This document shows, in pieces, positions 61,130 to 64,000 of a stretch of 64,000 bases of DNA; positions within the stretch are counted from its first letter, which is position 1, and each line of letters opens with the position of its first letter. The notes below the pieces were generated by a model. The model was not told the origin of the DNA and searched no databases. It saw nothing but the letters and a program-made list of their open reading frames with translations. The stretch covers positions 434,001 to 498,000 of the forward strand of contig NZ_JAAFYS010000003.1 in assembly GCF_012070395.1 (NCBI RefSeq), in the 5' to 3' direction. The DNA is from Pseudoroseicyclus tamaricis. GTDB lineage: Bacteria; Pseudomonadota; Alphaproteobacteria; Rhodobacterales; Rhodobacteraceae. The translations under genes and the position numbers were made by a program.

Positions 61130-61804
61130 ATGAGCACAGATGATCCATCCAAGGACGGCCCCTCCCGGGGCGAGCCCTCCCGCGAGCGGCCGGAGGCGGA
61201 CGAGACGTCCGCCAGCGGCCCCGCCCGCAAGGATAGCGCCAGCGACGTGACCTCTCTCGCCGGGCAGCTCCTCGTGGCGATGCCCGACCTCAGCGATCCG
61301 CGCTTCGCCCGCGCGGTTGTCTACCTCTGCGCGCATGGCGAGGACGGGGCGATGGGCATCATCGTCAACAAGCCGACGCCGGAGATCCGCTTCGCCGACC
61401 TGCTGCGCCAGCTCGGCATCGAGCCGGCGGTAGGGATGGGCGACATCCGCGTCCATTTCGGCGGGCCGGTGGAGCCGCAGCGCGGCTTCGTCCTGCACTC
61501 GGCCGATTACGAGAGCGACGAGGCGACGCTGACGGTGGATGACGACGTGGCGATGAGCGCGACGACGGACGTCCTGCGCGACATCGCTTCCGGCCAGGGG
61601 CCTGCGCAGTCGATGATGGCGCTGGGCTATGCCGGCTGGGGCGCCGGCCAGCTGGAGGAGGAGCTCGCCCGCAACGACTGGCTGACGGTGCCGGCGCGGG
61701 GCGACATCCTCTTCGGCCGGGCGGCGGAGCATAAATGGGGCGCGGCGCTCAAGCAGAACGGGATCGACCCGGCCTCGCTCTCCTCCACCTCCGGCCGCGC
61801 CTGA
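61130..61804 (+). CDS. YqgE/AlgH family protein
   Basis: 224 residues. The UPF0301 core begins at about residue 40: SLAGQLLVAMPDLSDPRFAR, CAHGEDGAMGIIVNKP, VHFGGPVEPQRGFVLH, GYAGWGAGQLEEELARNDW. The first ~39 residues are a charged, low-complexity extension; an in-frame GTG at 61247 would give the conventional length. Function unknown, sometimes linked to transcription. Confidence 0.9.
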   Translation: MSTDDPSKDGPSRGEPSRERPEADETSASGPARKDSASDVTSLAGQLLVAMPDLSDPRFARAVVYLCAHGEDGAMGIIVNKPTPEIRFADLLRQLGIEPAVGMGDIRVHFGGPVEPQRGFVLHSADYESDEATLTVDDDVAMSATTDVLRDIASGQGPAQSMMALGYAGWGAGQLEEELARNDWLTVPARGDILFGRAAEHKWGAALKQNGIDPASLSSTSGRA

Positions 61805-61813
61805 GAGATTGGC

Positions 61814-62503
61814 CTAGCGGCCGCTCTCTTCCACCTGGCGCAGCAGCTGGGCGGCGGCTTCATGCTCCGCCGCACGCTTGGATCCGGCCTCGGCGCGGGC
61901 GGCGAGCCCGGTGTCGATGCGGGCCTCGATGGTGAAGACGGGGGCGTGGTCCGGCCCGGAGCGGCCGATCTCGGCATAGGCCGGCGGGGCGAGGCCCCGG
62001 GCCTGCGCCCATTCCTGCAGGGCCGTCTTGGCATCGCGCGCATCGCGCGGCGCCGCGGCCACCCGGCCGCCCCAGAGGCGGAGCACCACGTCCCGCGCCG
62101 CGCCCAGCCCGGCATCGAGGTAGACGGCGGCGATCACCGCCTCCATCGCGTCGGCGAGAAGCGCCTCCTTGCGGCGCCCGCCGGACATCGACTCGCTGCG
62201 CCCCAGCTTGAGCACCTCGCCGAGGCCCGCCTCGCGGGCGACCTCGGCGCAGGCCTCACGGCGCACCAGCGTGTTGAAGCGCGGGGCGATCTGCCCCTCC
62301 TTCGCCGTCCGGTCCGCCTCCAGCAGCGCCTCGGCCATCACGAGGCCAAGCACCCGGTCGCCGAGGAATTCCAGCCGCTGGTTATCCTCCTTGCCGGCGC
62401 CGGTGGCGGAGCCGTGGGTGAGCGCGCGGCGCAGCAGCGCCGGATCGGCGAACTCATGCCCCAGCGACCGCGCGAAGGCCGCCAGTTCTGCCGAAAGGCT
62501 CAC
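61814..62503 (-). CDS. rnc: Ribonuclease III
   Basis: 229 residues from a GTG that overlaps the lepB stop (GTGA). The catalytic signature [20 protein letters not shown] and [18 protein letters not shown] contain the acidic active-site residues. A C-terminal double-stranded-RNA-binding domain ([12 protein letters not shown] ... [14 protein letters not shown]) completes it. Processes rRNA and other structured RNA. Confidence 0.95.
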   Translation of the reverse strand: MSLSAELAAFARSLGHEFADPALLRRALTHGSATGAGKEDNQRLEFLGDRVLGLVMAEALLEADRTAKEGQIAPRFNTLVRREACAEVAREAGLGEVLKLGRSESMSGGRRKEALLADAMEAVIAAVYLDAGLGAARDVVLRLWGGRVAAAPRDARDAKTALQEWAQARGLAPPAYAEIGRSGPDHAPVFTIEARIDTGLAARAEAGSKRAAEHEAAAQLLRQVEESGR

Positions 62504-63336
62504 TCCAACTTCTCGAAGAAGCGGTCCCCCCGCCACGTCCAGAAGGCGAGGATCGAGCGGCCGGCGGAGGAGAACATCACCCGGTCAGCGCGGCCGACGA
62601 TGTCGGCCAGCGGCACGAAGCCCACCCCCCGCGCCGTCTGCGGCACGCGGCTGTCAGTGGAGTTGTCGCGGTTGTCACCCATGAAGAAGTAGTGGCCCTC
62701 GGGCACCGTGTAGACGCCGGTGTTGTCGAGGCCCTGCTCGCCGATATCGAGGATGTCGTGGCGCACCCCGTTGGGCAGCGTCTCGGTGTAGCGGGTCTTC
62801 AGGCATTCGCCGCCGAGTCCCACGGGGCCGTTGGAACAGCGCGGCATGCTCCCCTGCGGGCCCTGCGGCTCGAACGTTTCGGAAAAGACGCCGGCGGCCT
62901 CGATCTGCACCGGCTCGCCGTTGATCTGCAGCACGCCGTCCGTCACCTGAATCCGGTCGCCCGGCAGGCCGATCAGCCGCTTGATGAAGTCACGCCCGTC
63001 GACGGGATGGCGGAAGACGACGATGTCGCCCCGCTCCGGCTCGCTCCCCAAGAGGCGGTCGTTGTCGCCCTGCATCCAGCCGCAGAAGTCATCGGCCCCG
63101 ATGTCGATGCCCAGCGCGGGCACGCGGATCGAGGGGCAGGAGGCGTAGGAATAGCCGTAGGCCATCTTGTTGACGAAAAGGAAGTCGCCGATCAGCAACG
63201 TGTCCTTCATCGAGGAGGAGGGGATCCAGAAGGGCTGGAAGAACAGCGTCCGGAAGATGCCGGCGATGAGCAGGGCATAGACGATGGTCTTGATGGTCTC
63301 CCACGTCCCGGCCAGGACGCCCGTCTTTTCGCTCAT
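62500..63336 (-). CDS. lepB: Signal peptidase I
   Basis: 278 residues with an N-terminal membrane helix (about 14-32). Ser in [12 protein letters not shown] and Lys in [14 protein letters not shown] form the catalytic dyad; [17 protein letters not shown] is the conserved box E. A large insert (about 130-190) with three cysteines is longer than in E. coli-type enzymes of minimal length. Followed by rnc. Confidence 0.96.
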   Translation of the reverse strand: MSEKTGVLAGTWETIKTIVYALLIAGIFRTLFFQPFWIPSSSMKDTLLIGDFLFVNKMAYGYSYASCPSIRVPALGIDIGADDFCGWMQGDNDRLLGSEPERGDIVVFRHPVDGRDFIKRLIGLPGDRIQVTDGVLQINGEPVQIEAAGVFSETFEPQGPQGSMPRCSNGPVGLGGECLKTRYTETLPNGVRHDILDIGEQGLDNTGVYTVPEGHYFFMGDNRDNSTDSRVPQTARGVGFVPLADIVGRADRVMFSSAGRSILAFWTWRGDRFFEKLE

Positions 63337-63482
63337 TGCGGTCTCGCATCAGGATGGATCGGCCCCGGCTTCATGGAGAGGGCGCGCGGACAAGTCAACC
63401 GAAGCCCCCTCACGCCCGCGGCAGCTCCGGCGGGGCCTGGAGGGGCGGCGCTGGCGGGTGCCGTGGCGGGAGTTCCGCTGGC

Positions 63483-63893
63483 TCAGCCGGAGGCGTCCGG
63501 CCGCGCCTCGATCATCACCATCGCATGGGCCCAGGGGTGGTCGTCCGTCAGCGTCACGTGGATGACGGCGCGGTGCCCCGGCGGCGTCAGCGCCTCCAGC
63601 CGCGCCTTGGCCCAGCCGGTCACATGCATCACCGGCTGGCCGCTGGAGAGGTTGGTCACAGACATGTCCTTCCACGCGATGCCCATGCGCAGCCCCGTCC
63701 CCAGCGCCTTGGAGCAGGCCTCCTTCGCCGCCCAGCGCTTGGCGTAGGTCGCGGCGGTGGCATAGGGCCGCCGCTCGGCGCGCGCCCGCTCCCGCTCGGT
63801 GAAGACGCGGGAGAGGAAGCGCTCGCCGAAGCGGGCGATCGTGCCCTCGATCCGCTCGATATTGGCAAGGTCCGTGCCGATGCCCAGGATCAT
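63483..63893 (-). CDS. acpS: Holo-[acyl-carrier-protein] synthase
   Basis: 136 residues. [16 protein letters not shown] with the first metal Asp, [10 protein letters not shown], and [16 protein letters not shown] carry the 4'-phosphopantetheinyl transferase signature. It converts apo-ACP to holo-ACP. The ATG at 63893 gives the canonical start. 146 bases upstream of lepB in the same direction. Confidence 0.95.
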   Translation of the reverse strand: MILGIGTDLANIERIEGTIARFGERFLSRVFTERERARAERRPYATAATYAKRWAAKEACSKALGTGLRMGIAWKDMSVTNLSSGQPVMHVTGWAKARLEALTPPGHRAVIHVTLTDDHPWAHAMVMIEARPDASG

Positions 63894-63957
63894 GGCGCCC
63901 CCCTTTGGTCTCGTCGCGCCACCCTCGCCCATCCGGGCGGCGGGGGCCAGCCACCGG

Positions 63958-64000
63958 TCAGCTCTCCAGATCGGCGACGAAGATCCCCTCCGCCCCGCCG
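63958..64000 (-). CDS. C-terminal end of an unidentified gene (partial)
   Basis: The last 13 residues, [13 protein letters not shown], then TGA, read into the window edge on the reverse strand. High GC third positions fit coding, and the position upstream of acpS is where pdxJ or a related gene often lies, but this C-terminus does not look like PdxJ to me. Too short to identify. Confidence 0.35.
   Translation of the reverse strand, partial: GGAEGIFVADLES

Noticed and set aside
63958-64000. Naming the last partial gene pdxJ from its position next to acpS
   Set aside because: The visible C-terminus ([13 protein letters not shown]) does not look like a PdxJ end, and 13 residues are too few to decide.

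Overview
The window is about 64 kb of high-GC chromosome, densely coded, with many ATGA/GTGA stop-start overlaps. It looks like an alphaproteobacterium of the Rhodobacterales/Rhodobacteraceae. The indicators are a MipZ-type division ATPase, the pgsA-moaD-moaE and rnc-lepB-acpS gene orders, a plant-type glutamate-cysteine ligase, DUF2125 proteins, a gene like the head-spike base gene of gene transfer agents, and the recurrent AAATA...CCGGGGG / GGTATTTTTGGCCAGATGAAAA intergenic sequences. It reads as core chromosome rather than an island. I saw no rRNA, tRNA, CRISPR array, transposase or integrase.

Layout. 1-6.1 kb: end of a cellulose synthase operon (bcsA cut by the window edge at its QxxRW motif, then bcsB, a family-8 endoglucanase and a TPR protein). 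6.2-8.6 kb: a 62-aa basic protein, two membrane proteins and, tail to tail with them, mipZ. 8.9-10.0 kb: rplS-rpmE and a small secreted protein. 10.6-17.9 kb: a coiled-coil protein, an OmpA/BON protein, ubiA, rsmE, a GNAT enzyme, a membrane protein and gshA. 18-21.6 kb: an acidic EF-hand protein, a DUF805 protein, polyprenyl diphosphate synthase, a DUF2007 protein, a TrmN6-like methyltransferase and a DUF465 protein. 21.8-23.2 kb: pgsA-moaD-moaE. 23.2-28.4 kb: a BNR-repeat protein, a half-size solute-binding lipoprotein coupled to a cation transporter, a broken SRPBCC gene, and a cupin-HAD-ornithine cyclodeaminase operon. 28.7-36.7 kb: an ABC-F ATPase, rsfS-rlmH, gpmI, an EnvC-like protein, ctpA and rppH. 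36.7-44.3 kb: a secreted protein, the spike-base-like protein, and a surface polysaccharide group (manC, a Wzc-type tyrosine kinase, kdsA-kdsB-kdsD). 44.4-46.3 kb: divergent metR/metF. 46.6-51.4 kb: a DUF2235 protein, a stand-alone molybdenum hydroxylase large subunit, mobA and a GNAT enzyme. 51.4-55.6 kb: a LysR regulator, a FadH-like reductase and an SDR. 55.7-64 kb: two tandem DUF2125 proteins coupled to a PmbA/TldD protein, a DsbD-N-like protein, yqgE, rnc, lepB, acpS and the last codons of another gene.

Themes. Envelope and surface functions dominate: c-di-GMP-controlled cellulose, Kdo synthesis, GDP-mannose supply, exopolysaccharide export control, OmpA and a division-linked EnvC/CtpA pair. 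Molybdenum cofactor genes (moaD, moaE, mobA) share the window with a molybdoenzyme subunit.

The gene content is mostly recognisable, and I did not find a clear new multi-gene system. The least explained material is repetitive: (i) a ~220-bp intergenic element in three copies whose distant arms pair and show a compensatory base change; (ii) a double 22-nt palindrome in two copies; (iii) a 34-nt sequence placed 12-13 nt after two unrelated stop codons; (iv) a GC-rich repeat that has become part of the start of the EnvC-like gene. Other points of interest are two TGAG-N5-CTCA palindromes between metR and metF, an SRPBCC pseudogene with two lesions, and a cation transporter with an altered metal site paired with a half-length binding protein.
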